The notes beneath the pieces were generated by a model. The model made no database searches and was not told where the DNA came from. It saw only the letters and a list, made by a program, of their open reading frames with translations. Source: JAIOSM01 sp964593725 (lineage in GTDB: Bacteria > Desulfobacterota > Desulfobacteria > Desulfobacterales > Desulfobacteraceae). From it: a stretch of 64,000 nt of DNA. Shown here in pieces: positions 17,585 through 27,163 of this stretch (position 1 is its first letter; every line of letters starts with the position of its first letter). The DNA lies in assembly GCA_964593725.1 (NCBI GenBank), contig CAZQJS010000004.1, positions 30,788 to 94,787 on the forward strand, in the 5' to 3' direction. Position numbers and translations under genes: made by a program.

Positions 17585-19033
17585 ATGACAGATCCGGCTG
17601 TTGTCAGGGAAGAATTGGATTTGATCCTTGCAAAGGAGATCACATCATTTATCGATATGGGTTCTGATATGGTCAAGGCAACCTATAATCTTGCCACAAT
17701 TGCATGCATTTATATTATTGTTGAACGGGAAAAAGAGATTGAAGCTTTTAAGGATGCACCTCCTGAAAGATATACCATTGCAACGCTTCTGGATGAACTT
17801 GTGGATATAGGTCTTGAACGTGATGAGTTTTTAAGAAAAGCTGTGGATGCAGTGATTCTTAGGGGTTATGCAATAACCGATGAAAAGGGTGAGTTAAGGG
17901 CAGAGCTGTCAGCCTATACCATGACAGGATTCCTTGACAATATGTTCCCCGGCATGCCTGGCATGAATCTCATTGCCTTTGTTCTACAGATGAATGAAGA
18001 GGTGAATTCTGGAAGAAAGGGCCTTGAAGAGGCAAAGGCAGCTTTTGCCCAGACATTGAAGCAGAGAGGTGTCAGAGTGTCCAGGGAAAAAGCAGTGAAA
18101 AAACCCCGGGAGGCTGCCCCTGTAAAACAGGACTTTGCTCTGACCAGGAAAGTTACTGCCAAACTTAAGAAAAATAACCTGGACCGCCTGGCAAAACTTG
18201 TGAAAAATAAAAAAAAGAGCCATGAGCCCAGGACAAAGCTTAAGGTGCGGGATGTATTTGATAAGGGGCCTTCCATTGATGAAATCGACAGGAGAAAGCA
18301 GGAACTTGAAAATGCTGAAAAAGCTTTAAAGGAAGCTGAACAGAGGGCAAAGATTGCCGCAGAAACCCAGGAGCAGGCAAGGGAAGCCAAAATTGCATTA
18401 AAGGATGCAGAAGAAAAGGCAGTCAAACTTGAAAAACGGGTAAAAGAGCTCAAAAATATTGAAGACAGGGCAATTGAAGCAGAGAAAAAAGAGAGACAGT
18501 TAAAGACTCGTGAGCGTGAGATGGCTGCAAGGGAAGCTGAACTTAAGGCCATGGAAGAGAGGCTGAAGGAACAGGAACAGGAAAGGGCCCGCCTTGAAGA
18601 AAAGGCATTGGAAGAGCAGAAAAGAAAAGAAGAGGAAAAAAAGAATCAGGTTGAGGATGAAAAGGATATCGAGGCAAGAATAGCAGCCCTTGAGACTGAC
18701 CTTGCCATGCCGTGTCCCCTTTGTGGAAAAGGCAGGGTTAATGAAAACAAAACCGGTAAGGGTAAAGAGTATTTTTCCTGTGATAATGAGGAGTGCAGAT
18801 TTGTAAGCTGGGATAAACCCTATCATTTTTCCTGTCCCCTTTGTAAGAATTCTTATCTCATAGAATCCACCCTGCCAAAGGGGGACAAAGGGCTTAAATG
18901 CCCAAGGGCTTCATGTTCCTACACCCAGGATAATCTTATGGATCCGGCCATAAATATGGCTGCTGCATCAAGACCTGGATCAGCAGGTAAAAAAAAGGTA
19001 AGAAGAGTTGTCAGAAGGAAAAAACGTAGATGA
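17585..19033 (+). CDS. Long coiled-coil protein with C-terminal zinc ribbons
   Basis: A 482-residue protein. Residues 1-180 are helical and globular. Residues about 225-370 are a Lys/Glu/Ala-rich coiled coil. The C-terminus has zinc-ribbon-like cysteine pairs: CPLCGKG with CDNEEC (topoisomerase-type zinc finger), then CPLCKNS with CPRASC, ending in a very basic tail (KKKVRRVVRRKKRR). The fingers plus basic tail suggest nucleic-acid binding. ATG 17585 was chosen over TTG 17579 because AGGAGGA lies 7 bases upstream. It is cotranscribed with the ParA-like gene and its stop overlaps the mqnE start (ATGA). Function unknown; a structural chromosome- or complex-positioning factor is possible. Confidence 0.8.
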   Translation: MTDPAVVREELDLILAKEITSFIDMGSDMVKATYNLATIACIYIIVEREKEIEAFKDAPPERYTIATLLDELVDIGLERDEFLRKAVDAVILRGYAITDEKGELRAELSAYTMTGFLDNMFPGMPGMNLIAFVLQMNEEVNSGRKGLEEAKAAFAQTLKQRGVRVSREKAVKKPREAAPVKQDFALTRKVTAKLKKNNLDRLAKLVKNKKKSHEPRTKLKVRDVFDKGPSIDEIDRRKQELENAEKALKEAEQRAKIAAETQEQAREAKIALKDAEEKAVKLEKRVKELKNIEDRAIEAEKKERQLKTREREMAAREAELKAMEERLKEQEQERARLEEKALEEQKRKEEEKKNQVEDEKDIEARIAALETDLAMPCPLCGKGRVNENKTGKGKEYFSCDNEECRFVSWDKPYHFSCPLCKNSYLIESTLPKGDKGLKCPRASCSYTQDNLMDPAINMAAASRPGSAGKKKVRRVVRRKKRR

Positions 19034-20118
19034 ACATATTGTTCCGGGATAAAAGGCTGAAACCTGTTTATTCAAAAGTTTTAAACAGAACCCGTCTTTC
19101 TAAGGAAGACGGGATTTCTCTTTATGAGAGCTTTGACCTGACAGGCATAGGAATGCTGGCAGATATTGTAAGGCGTGAAAAAAATTCCAATAAAGCCTAT
19201 TACATATATAACCAGCACTTAAACTATACAAATATCTGTAAAAACAGGTGCCTGTTTTGTGCCTATGCAAAGGATAAGGGAGATAAAGGCTCCTATAGTT
19301 TTTCCATGCATGATATTGAAAAAAGCCTTTTGGAAAGGATTGACGAACCTGTAAATGAACTCCATGTGGTGGGCGGGCTCAACAGGGAATTAGGCTTTGA
19401 TTACTATACCGATCTTTTAAAGACAATTAAGAGGATAAGACCCGGGGCACACATAAAGGCATTTACCTGTGTTGAAATTGATTATCTTTCAAAAATTTCA
19501 AATCTTGGTATATCCGGGACAATAGAGAGATTAAAAGATGCAGGTCTGGACATGATGCCCGGAGGAGGTGCCGAAGTATTGAGCCGGCGCATCCATAAAA
19601 AGCTTTTCAATAAAAAGATAGATGGGAAAAGATGGCTTGAGATTGTTGAACAGGTTCACAGGGCAGGGATTAAGACAAATGCAACAATGCTATACGGTCA
19701 CATTGAGACCATTGAAGAGAGAGTGGATCATCTGATTGCCTTAAGAGGTGTGCAGGAGAAAACAGGCGGATTTTCAGCCTTTATTCCCCTTGCGTTCCAT
19801 TCTGAGAATACACGCCTTTCAGAACTTCCTCCCACCACTGCCATGGATGATCTTAAGAACATTGCAATTGCCCGCCTGATGCTTGATAATTTTGACCATA
19901 TAAAAGCGTACTGGGTCATGATAGGAGAAAAGCTTGCCCAGGTTGCCCTTTCCTATGGGGCAGATGACCTTGACGGAACAATCATTGAGGAGAAAATAAC
20001 CCACACAGCAGGAGCAAAATCTGCAAAGGGGCTTACCAGGGCACAGATGGAGAGTATGATTTCCAGAGCAGGATTCATACCTGTTGAGAGGGATTCGTTT
20101 TATAATGCAATACATTGA
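19030..20118 (+). CDS. mqnE: Aminodeoxyfutalosine synthase MqnE
   Basis: A 362-residue radical SAM enzyme of the futalosine menaquinone pathway, joining an adenosyl radical to 3-[(1-carboxyvinyl)oxy]benzoate. The cluster motif CX3CX2C is CKNRCLFC, preceded by NYTNI. HVVGGL, GGGAEVLS and ATMLYGHIET are shared with the MqnE/MqnC family; the HVVGGL segment and HIKAFTCVEID favour MqnE. It starts in a 4-base overlap with the upstream zinc-ribbon gene and runs into mqnC, the deaminase and mqnA, all on one strand with overlaps or short gaps. Confidence 0.92.
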   Translation: MNILFRDKRLKPVYSKVLNRTRLSKEDGISLYESFDLTGIGMLADIVRREKNSNKAYYIYNQHLNYTNICKNRCLFCAYAKDKGDKGSYSFSMHDIEKSLLERIDEPVNELHVVGGLNRELGFDYYTDLLKTIKRIRPGAHIKAFTCVEIDYLSKISNLGISGTIERLKDAGLDMMPGGGAEVLSRRIHKKLFNKKIDGKRWLEIVEQVHRAGIKTNATMLYGHIETIEERVDHLIALRGVQEKTGGFSAFIPLAFHSENTRLSELPPTTAMDDLKNIAIARLMLDNFDHIKAYWVMIGEKLAQVALSYGADDLDGTIIEEKITHTAGAKSAKGLTRAQMESMISRAGFIPVERDSFYNAIH

Positions 20119-21163
20119 TGAATTATATGAAAAGGCTGCATGTAACCAGCGTATAAATATTGATGAAGGACTTTATCTTTATAATAATGCTGATTTTCTC
20201 ATGCTTGCATTTCTGGCTGAAAAAAGACGTTATGAACATAACCCGGAAAAGATAATAACCTATGTTATTGACCGCAATATAAATTATACAAATATCTGTG
20301 TTTCAGGATGTAAGTTCTGCGCATTTCATGAAAAACCCGGATCTGACATAGGGTATGTGATTGAGGAAAAAGCACTGTTTGAAAAGATAGAAGAGACTCT
20401 TTTGCTCAATGGTACACAGATACTTCTCCAGGGTGGTATGAATCCTGATTTAAACCTTGATTACTATACTGATCTTTTAAGGACCATTAAAGACAAATTT
20501 GATATTCACATACATGGTTTTTCTCCCACTGAAATAGATTTTATTGCAGGTATTGCCGGTTTGACCATTGGCGAGACAATCCGGATTTTAAAGGAGGCAG
20601 GCCTTGATTCCATTCCCGGAGGAGGAGCTGAAATACTTTCCGACGGGATAAGAAAAAAGATTTCACCTGACAAATGCATGTCAAAATCGTGGCTTAATGT
20701 AATGGAACATGCCCATAAACTGGGCATGAGAACAACAGGTACAATGATGTTTGGTCATGTTGAAAAGCCTGTTCATATTTTCCGGCATCTGGACAAATTA
20801 AGAAATCTTCAGGATAAAACAGAAGGGTTTACTGCATTTATACCCTGGACATTTCAACCCGGTAATACCCGTCTTAAATTGGAAAAAGCAAGCGCTGCAG
20901 AGTATCTGAAGGTACTTGCCCTGAGCAGGATTTATCTGGATAACTTTGATAATATACAGGCCTCCTGGGTGACCCAGGGGGATAAAATAGCCCAGACTGC
21001 TCTTTTTTTCGGGGCAAATGATATGGGCAGCACCATGATTGAAGAAAACGTGGTTGCATCTGCCGGAGTTGATTTCATGCTTCCTGAAAAAGAGTTGAAA
21101 CGTCTCATATCAGAGGCAGGTTTTGAACCAAAACAGCGGGACTGCTATTATAATCTCATATGA
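20105..21163 (+). CDS. mqnC: Cyclic dehypoxanthinylfutalosine synthase MqnC
   Basis: A 352-residue radical SAM enzyme that cyclises dehypoxanthinylfutalosine in menaquinone synthesis. The cluster motif is CVSGCKFC after NYTNI. ILLQGGMNPDL and the GGGAEILS motif match MqnC. ATG 20105 overlaps the end of mqnE by 14 bases and is preferred to a start at 20084, which would overlap more and add a non-homologous leader. It is paralogous to the upstream MqnE, as is general for this pathway. Confidence 0.92.
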   Translation: MQYIDELYEKAACNQRINIDEGLYLYNNADFLMLAFLAEKRRYEHNPEKIITYVIDRNINYTNICVSGCKFCAFHEKPGSDIGYVIEEKALFEKIEETLLLNGTQILLQGGMNPDLNLDYYTDLLRTIKDKFDIHIHGFSPTEIDFIAGIAGLTIGETIRILKEAGLDSIPGGGAEILSDGIRKKISPDKCMSKSWLNVMEHAHKLGMRTTGTMMFGHVEKPVHIFRHLDKLRNLQDKTEGFTAFIPWTFQPGNTRLKLEKASAAEYLKVLALSRIYLDNFDNIQASWVTQGDKIAQTALFFGANDMGSTMIEENVVASAGVDFMLPEKELKRLISEAGFEPKQRDCYYNLI

Positions 21164-21181
21164 ATTTTCCAGGATAACAAT

Positions 21182-22396
21182 GTGAATAATAGATATACCG
21201 GAAAATATTTGGTAAAACCCGGAAAATCTCCTGAGATCCACAGGGCCGGCTGGATTATTGTCAATCCCTGGCATGTTATTGAAAACGGCTCCATTGCAAC
21301 GGCAGATGGAAGGATTCAGGATATTGTAAAAGCAGGACCCGGCTGCAGCCTTAAACCCGGATGTATTGACCATGGACCTGGTGTACTCATGGCTCCATTG
21401 GTAAACGCTCACACCCATCTTGAGCTTTCATATTTTAAAGGAAGAGTTGATATGTCCCGGGGATTTAAAGCCTGGGTAAAAGATCTATTGGAATTAAGGG
21501 AAAAAACCAGCCCTGAAATTATCATGTCAGAAGCTTGCAGGGCAGGGCAGGAACTTTACAACTCAGGTGTCCTCTGGGCAGGAGAGGTCAGTACCACAGG
21601 TGTAACAAAAGAGATATTTCAGAATTCTTCTTTGTACGGGGTCTGGTTTCAGGAGTTTCTTGGTTCTGAAAATTCTTTACAAAATAATTTAAGCCTTGAA
21701 AATAAATATTTAGTGCATGGGAAAGATATTTCCTTTTCCCTTGCAGGCCATGCTCCCCATACAACCTCACCTGATCTGCTGAAAAAAAATAAAAAGAGGA
21801 CAGATAAAAAGAAACTACCCTTTTCCATACATGTAAGCGAGTCCATGGAAGAGATGGAATTTATCAGAACCTGCAAAGGCAGATGGGCACAATTTTTAAA
21901 GTCAAGGAGTATTGACTTTTCATCCTGGAACCTCCCGGAGAAAAGCCCTGTAATACATCTTATGAATCTTGGCCTTCTTGACCCTTTGACCCTGCTGGTA
22001 CATGTTTTAAATGTCAATGACCGGGATTTAAAAATAATTGCTGAATCAGGGGCAAAGGTGTGTGTCTGTCCCAGAAGCAATATGGGTCTTCACGGTACTC
22101 TGCCGGAGCTTGAAAAAATGTTTAACCATGGCATAAGACCTGCCCTTGGAACCGACAGCCTTGCAAGTTCAGAGTCTTTGAGTATCTTTGACGAGATGAA
22201 GTTTATTTCTGAAAACTACAGGGATATGGAACCATGTCAAATACTTGCCATGGCAACCCAGTATGGAGCAGATGTACTCGGTGCAGGCAGCGAGACAGGC
22301 AGCCTTGAACCAGGCAAAAGGTCTGATATGCTTTATATACCCTGCATTGCAGAAACTGAAAAAGAGGTAATGAAAAAAATTACAGGCCATGGATAA
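21182..22396 (+). CDS. Amidohydrolase, probable aminodeoxyfutalosine deaminase
   Basis: A 404-residue metal-dependent amidohydrolase. The first metal-binding site is VNAHTHLELS; later ligands are in GHAPHTT and HVSES, and the catalytic Asp is in ALGTDSLASSE. In organisms with MqnE, 6-amino-6-deoxyfutalosine must be deaminated before the later steps, and an amidohydrolase beside mqnE and mqnC usually does this. That function is therefore inferred from context plus family. The start is GTG 21182 after a weak Shine-Dalgarno (AGGAT). Its 3' end overlaps mqnA by 8 bases. Confidence 0.85.
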   Translation: MNNRYTGKYLVKPGKSPEIHRAGWIIVNPWHVIENGSIATADGRIQDIVKAGPGCSLKPGCIDHGPGVLMAPLVNAHTHLELSYFKGRVDMSRGFKAWVKDLLELREKTSPEIIMSEACRAGQELYNSGVLWAGEVSTTGVTKEIFQNSSLYGVWFQEFLGSENSLQNNLSLENKYLVHGKDISFSLAGHAPHTTSPDLLKKNKKRTDKKKLPFSIHVSESMEEMEFIRTCKGRWAQFLKSRSIDFSSWNLPEKSPVIHLMNLGLLDPLTLLVHVLNVNDRDLKIIAESGAKVCVCPRSNMGLHGTLPELEKMFNHGIRPALGTDSLASSESLSIFDEMKFISENYRDMEPCQILAMATQYGADVLGAGSETGSLEPGKRSDMLYIPCIAETEKEVMKKITGHG

Positions 22397-23219
22397 AACT
22401 AAATATAAAATGGGGAAAATAAGCTATATCAATGCATCTCCTGTTTTTTACGGGCTTGATAACGGACTTTTACCTGACTGGCTTGAAATGGTTTCAAGAC
22501 CTCCTTCTGTTTTAAACCATATGGTTATCAATGGTGATATTGTGATAAGTCCCATCTCAACAGCATTCTATGCAATGCACCATGAAGACCTGCTTGTATT
22601 GCCGGATTTTTCAATATCATGCCATGGAAGTGTAATGAGTGTTCTTTTAATGACCAGATATCCTGTTGAACAACTTGATAAAAAAAAAGTTTTTTTAACT
22701 GAAGAGTCTGCCACGGCAGCCTCCTTTGTGAAGATGTTTTTTTCAAAAATGAATATCAACCCTCTGTTTGAGACAAGGTCAATGGGAAGTATCGTTGATA
22801 TTGATGACAGTGTTGATGCCGCCTTGATAATCGGTGATGCTGCCCTGACCCAGCCCTGGGAATCAATATTTGAATACAGGCTGGACATTGGCGATTTATG
22901 GTTTCAGTTGACAGGTCTTCCCTTTGTTTTTGCAGTTTGGGTTGTCAGACGTTCCTTTGCCCTGGAAGAATCTGAAATTGTAAAAAAGATCATAATGCTT
23001 TTACATGCATCAAGAAAAGCAGGCCTGGGTGCCATGGATAAAATAATTGAGGCAGGAGCTTTTAAACTGGACCTTACCCTGCCTTTAATAAAAAAATATT
23101 ATAACCATCTATATTGTGATTTTGATTTAAAAAAACTTAAAGCACTTGAAATGTTTTTTGATTTTCTTTATGAAGAGGAAATACTTGAAAAAAAAGTTAA
23201 GGTTGAACTGTTTTCCTGA
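22389..23219 (+). CDS. mqnA: Chorismate dehydratase MqnA
   Basis: A 276-residue MqnA/MqnD-family protein that dehydrates chorismate to 3-[(1-carboxyvinyl)oxy]benzoate, the entry step of the futalosine route. Family features are GKISYINASPVFYGL near the N-terminus, ISPISTAFYA, and the LIIGDAAL motif about residue 145. The periplasmic-binding-like fold and length agree with MqnA. It closes the mqn gene run. mqnB and mqnD are not in the window. Confidence 0.9.
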   Translation: MDKTKYKMGKISYINASPVFYGLDNGLLPDWLEMVSRPPSVLNHMVINGDIVISPISTAFYAMHHEDLLVLPDFSISCHGSVMSVLLMTRYPVEQLDKKKVFLTEESATAASFVKMFFSKMNINPLFETRSMGSIVDIDDSVDAALIIGDAALTQPWESIFEYRLDIGDLWFQLTGLPFVFAVWVVRRSFALEESEIVKKIIMLLHASRKAGLGAMDKIIEAGAFKLDLTLPLIKKYYNHLYCDFDLKKLKALEMFFDFLYEEEILEKKVKVELFS

Positions 23220-23275
23220 AAACAATTCAATTGCCGCCATATTTTAATACCAACCATTCACATGAGGGGAGCCAT

Positions 23276-25684
23276 ATGAAATTAAAAAAGGTTTTAACCG
23301 GTGCTTTTCTTGTACTAGCACTTGCATTGGCAGGTTTGCTGGTGTTTGTTAATAATTTTGCAGAAAAAGGAGTTCCTGATTATAATCAGAATATTTCCAT
23401 TCCAGGTCTTGAAAAAAGCGTAACTATTTACCGGGACAAATTTGCAGTTCCACATATTTATGCGGAAAATGAGCATGATCTCTACCTTGCCACGGGATAT
23501 GTCATGGCCCAGGACAGGATGTGGCAGATGGATCTGATAAGACGGGTCTGCCTGGGCAGATTAAGTGAAATTTTTGGAAAAGATGCAGTGGATGCTGATA
23601 AACTTTTCAGAACACTTCAAATTCCCAAAAAGTCAAAACTTGTACTTGACAGGATGTCTGGCAATCTCCTGGATCAGCTCAATGCCTATTCTGAGGGAGT
23701 TAACTACTATATTAAAGAGCACAGTGGAAACCTGCCCCTGGAGTTTAATATACTGGGGTATTCTCCAGAAGCATGGGAGCCTGTTCATACTCTCAACCTT
23801 GTGGGATATATGGCCTGGGACCTGGTTGGAGGCTGGGGTACTGAAATTATCATAAGCATCCTTGAAAAGAGGCTTGGACCATCCATGGTGGAGGAGATAA
23901 CACCTGGTTTTGATAAACATGGACCTGTTTTCCCCGATTATGTCAAGGCAGATCTTATTAATGAATTATATGAAGGCTTTGTGCTTAACAGTGAAAAAGT
24001 CAGTGAGCTTGGAGTGCAGATATTAAAGGCGAGCAATAACTGGGCTGTGTCAGGCAGTAAAACCGATACTGGCAGACCAATACTTGCCAATGACATGCAC
24101 CTTGGTCTGAATTCTCCTGGGATATGGCTCCAGATGCACCAGAATATTAAGGACAGATTAAATGTAACAGGTGTTACCCTTCCGGGTGCTCCATTTGTGG
24201 TGTGCGGGCACAATGATAAGATTGCCTGGGGAATGACCAATGTAATGGTTGATAATCTTGATTTTTACATTGAAAAAATAAATCCAGACAACCCGGATGA
24301 GTACCTTTATAAGGGTGAATGGAAAAAGTTGAAAAAAAGAAAAGAGATAATAAAGGTAAAGGACAGAGAACCTGTTGAGTTTCAAGTCTGCATGACACAC
24401 AACGGGCCCATAGTATCTGGTTTGAAAAAAAATATTAAAGATATGAAGATCTCGGTAAGATGGCTGGGGTTTGAATACAGCAACGAGATCCAGGGACTTT
24501 ATGACCTTAACCGGGCTGAAAATTTTGAAGATTTTAAAAATGGTGCAAAACAATTTGTTGCTGTGAGTCAAAATATTGTTTATGCAGATAAAGAGGGTAA
24601 TATCGGACTTGTCTGTGCTGCCGGAATACCGATACGACCCTCCAATGACGGCTCAAAAGTATGGCCGGGCTGGACAGGAGACCATGAATGGAAGGGAATT
24701 GTACCCTTTAATGAGCTTCCTGTTTCCTATAACCCTGAAAGGGGTTTTGTATCATCGGCAAACTACAATACAGCTCAAAATTTTCCCTACTATATAAACA
24801 GGTGGGAGTTCTGTATACCCTACCGCCTTGACAGAATCAATGAGATTTTACAGTCCAGGGAAAAGTTCTCTGTTAATGATATAAAAAAGATGCAGCTTGA
24901 CATGAAGTCAAAATTTGTCCAGTCTCTTATTGGAGATCTGATTTCCGAAGCAGGGAATATACCTTTACTGACCGACCTTGAGAAAAAATCCATTTCCATA
25001 CTCAAGGCCTGGGATTATTCCATGGATGCAAAAAAAAGCGCACCTGCAATTTTTGAAACATTTGTTTTTAAATTTATTGAAAACACCTTTAAGGATCAGA
25101 TGGGAAATGAGCTCTACCAGGGATATATCAGGAATCAACACTCTGTGATCCTGGGTATTGAAAGAGTGTGGAATAAAGATTCAGCATGGTTTGATGATAT
25201 AAACACCGGTAAAAAAGAAACCTTTGCCGACATTGTTCAGAAAAGTTTTTCAGGTGCAGTTAAAGATCTTGAAAAAGAGCTGGGTTCTGATCCAAATTCC
25301 TGGGAGTGGGGGAAAATTCACACCTTTACCCTTGGGCACCCCCTTGGAAAAGTGAAAATACTTGATCTTGTTTTTAATCTGAACAAGGGCCCCTACCAAC
25401 TCGGGGGAGGCCTGCATACCATACCCCAGTATGCCTATGATTTTGTAAAGCCGTTTAAAGTTAACCATGGCCCATCCCAAAGGCATGTGTATGATATTTC
25501 CAATTGGGATAACTCTTTTTCCGTTATCCCGACGGGTATTTCAGGCATACCTGCAAGTAAACATTATTGTGACCAGACTGCACTGTATGTTAAGGGGCAA
25601 TACCATGCAGACTATATAACCAGGGCAAGGGTGGAAAAAGAAGCACTTTATACCACACATCTTAACCCTGGAGGGGCAGAGTAA
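23276..25684 (+). CDS. Penicillin acylase family Ntn-hydrolase, exported
   Basis: An 802-residue precursor of the penicillin amidase family (cleaves acyl amides such as N-acyl-homoserine lactones or other N-acyl compounds). A signal peptide or anchor spans about residues 5-25 (VLTGAFLVLALALAGLLVFV). The alpha-chain motif YVMAQDRMWQMDLIRR is present. The autocatalytic cleavage site with the N-terminal nucleophile Ser is in KASNNWAVSG, about residue 258. ATG 23276 follows GAGGGGA, so the extra 15 upstream codons are excluded. Substrate is unknown; the gene is flanked by unrelated operons. Confidence 0.9.
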   Translation: MKLKKVLTGAFLVLALALAGLLVFVNNFAEKGVPDYNQNISIPGLEKSVTIYRDKFAVPHIYAENEHDLYLATGYVMAQDRMWQMDLIRRVCLGRLSEIFGKDAVDADKLFRTLQIPKKSKLVLDRMSGNLLDQLNAYSEGVNYYIKEHSGNLPLEFNILGYSPEAWEPVHTLNLVGYMAWDLVGGWGTEIIISILEKRLGPSMVEEITPGFDKHGPVFPDYVKADLINELYEGFVLNSEKVSELGVQILKASNNWAVSGSKTDTGRPILANDMHLGLNSPGIWLQMHQNIKDRLNVTGVTLPGAPFVVCGHNDKIAWGMTNVMVDNLDFYIEKINPDNPDEYLYKGEWKKLKKRKEIIKVKDREPVEFQVCMTHNGPIVSGLKKNIKDMKISVRWLGFEYSNEIQGLYDLNRAENFEDFKNGAKQFVAVSQNIVYADKEGNIGLVCAAGIPIRPSNDGSKVWPGWTGDHEWKGIVPFNELPVSYNPERGFVSSANYNTAQNFPYYINRWEFCIPYRLDRINEILQSREKFSVNDIKKMQLDMKSKFVQSLIGDLISEAGNIPLLTDLEKKSISILKAWDYSMDAKKSAPAIFETFVFKFIENTFKDQMGNELYQGYIRNQHSVILGIERVWNKDSAWFDDINTGKKETFADIVQKSFSGAVKDLEKELGSDPNSWEWGKIHTFTLGHPLGKVKILDLVFNLNKGPYQLGGGLHTIPQYAYDFVKPFKVNHGPSQRHVYDISNWDNSFSVIPTGISGIPASKHYCDQTALYVKGQYHADYITRARVEKEALYTTHLNPGGAE

Positions 25685-25753
25685 GTTGATCCGGCTTAAC
25701 GGCAAATTATTTCCCCTGTGTCCGGGACATAAGACCAGATTAAAAGATGTATA

Positions 25754-26365
25754 ATGATAAAATTTGAATCAGTATATCTTAATCAGAACAATAAAGTGAT
25801 TTTTTCCAACCTGAATTTTTCTGTTGGAGAAAACCAAAAAATTTTGATTCAGGGTAAATCAGGCATTGGGAAAACAACGCTGTTTAAAATGATTCTTGGT
25901 TTTGAGGAACCTGACAGGGGAACAATCACTTTTAAAGGCCTTGCCATGACAAGGGAAAATATCAGAGCCATCCGGCAGCAGATATTTTACTTAAGCCAGG
26001 ACATTGATCTTAAAAATGATTATGTGGATTCCCTGCTGGATGAGATTCTTCATGGCAGCCCTTCTGAAAAATCACCAGGACAGGACTTTGATGACTTAAA
26101 GCACTTCCTTGACCTTGATGATGCAGTCTTTAAACAGAGAGTAAAGGAATTGTCAGGAGGGGAACGCCAGAGGATCGGACTCTTGATCTGTTTTTCCCTG
26201 GACCGGCCTGTCTGGCTTCTGGATGAACCAACTTCTGCCATTGACGATAAAATGAAAAAAAAAGTGGCAGATTATATAACCGGCCAGGACAAGACAATTA
26301 TCATAATCAGCCATGATAGTGTGTGGCAGAACAATGAAAGTATAAAAATTAAAAGGTGGGAATAA
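25754..26365 (+). CDS. fetA: ABC transporter ATPase FetA/YbbL-like
   Basis: A 203-residue ABC ATPase with Walker A GKSGIGKTT, signature LSGGERQR, Walker B VWLLDEPTSAID and H-loop IISHDS. It is immediately followed by a FetB-type permease whose ATG abuts this stop. The FetAB pair in E. coli exports iron under oxidative stress; in an anaerobe rich in iron-sulfur enzymes a metal-homeostasis role is plausible but unproven. Confidence 0.85.
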   Translation: MIKFESVYLNQNNKVIFSNLNFSVGENQKILIQGKSGIGKTTLFKMILGFEEPDRGTITFKGLAMTRENIRAIRQQIFYLSQDIDLKNDYVDSLLDEILHGSPSEKSPGQDFDDLKHFLDLDDAVFKQRVKELSGGERQRIGLLICFSLDRPVWLLDEPTSAIDDKMKKKVADYITGQDKTIIIISHDSVWQNNESIKIKRWE

Positions 26366-27151
26366 ATGGGTGCCAGGGATCTTGGATTTTTATCACTCTT
26401 ATCACTGTTGATTTTTATGATTCCCGTTGTTTATATCAACTACCGGCTTAAGCTTGCTGTGAACAGGAGGCTGATTACATCGGTTGTAAGGATGTGTGTG
26501 CAGTTGGGCTTTGTTGGAATCTATCTAAAGTTTTTATTCAAATATAACTCTCCTTTGCTGAATGTGCTGTATCTTTTGATCATGATATCCATTGCATGCC
26601 AGTCCATAATACGCTCCAGCAATCTTAAATTGAGTAAATTTTTTATATCTGTTTTTTTCTCTCTGCTGATTCCCTTTACAATCATCCTTTTCTTTTTTAA
26701 TGGTGTGGTTGTAAGAATCAATAATCTGTTTGAAGCTGAATATATTATTCCCATTGGCGGTATGCTCCTTGGTAACAGTCTGAGAAGCATGATTATTGTG
26801 CTCAACGGTTTTTATACAGGTATACGCAAAGATGAGAAGGTATATCTTTACTCCATATCTTTATTTAACAATAGGCTTAAAGCATTAAAACCCTATTTTA
26901 AAGAGAGTTTCCTTGCAGGAATTACTCCGACCATTGCCTCCATGGCAACCATTGGTCTTGTTTCCCTGCCAGGCATGATGACAGGGCAGATCCTTGGCGG
27001 CTCAGTGCCTGTTGTGGCAATAAAATATCAGATTGCAATCATGTTCTCTATTTTTTATACAGAATATTTTTCCACAATACTTGCAGTTATATTTTCATTA
27101 AAGGTGGGTTTTAATGATTTTGATGTGCTTAAGAAAGATATATTCATCTGA
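26366..27151 (+). CDS. fetB: FetB/YbbM-like permease (UPF0014)
   Basis: A 261-residue integral membrane protein with about seven hydrophobic segments. The family landmarks are IPIGGMLLGNSLRS (about residue 127) and the GLVSLPGMMTGQILGG segment (about residue 195). It forms the membrane part of the transporter with the adjacent ATPase (zero-base spacing TAA-ATG). The gene converges on the LytR-like regulator with only 12 bases between the stops, and I see no strong terminator there. Confidence 0.87.
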   Translation: MGARDLGFLSLLSLLIFMIPVVYINYRLKLAVNRRLITSVVRMCVQLGFVGIYLKFLFKYNSPLLNVLYLLIMISIACQSIIRSSNLKLSKFFISVFFSLLIPFTIILFFFNGVVVRINNLFEAEYIIPIGGMLLGNSLRSMIIVLNGFYTGIRKDEKVYLYSISLFNNRLKALKPYFKESFLAGITPTIASMATIGLVSLPGMMTGQILGGSVPVVAIKYQIAIMFSIFYTEYFSTILAVIFSLKVGFNDFDVLKKDIFI

Positions 27152-27163
27152 AAAGTCCTGGTT

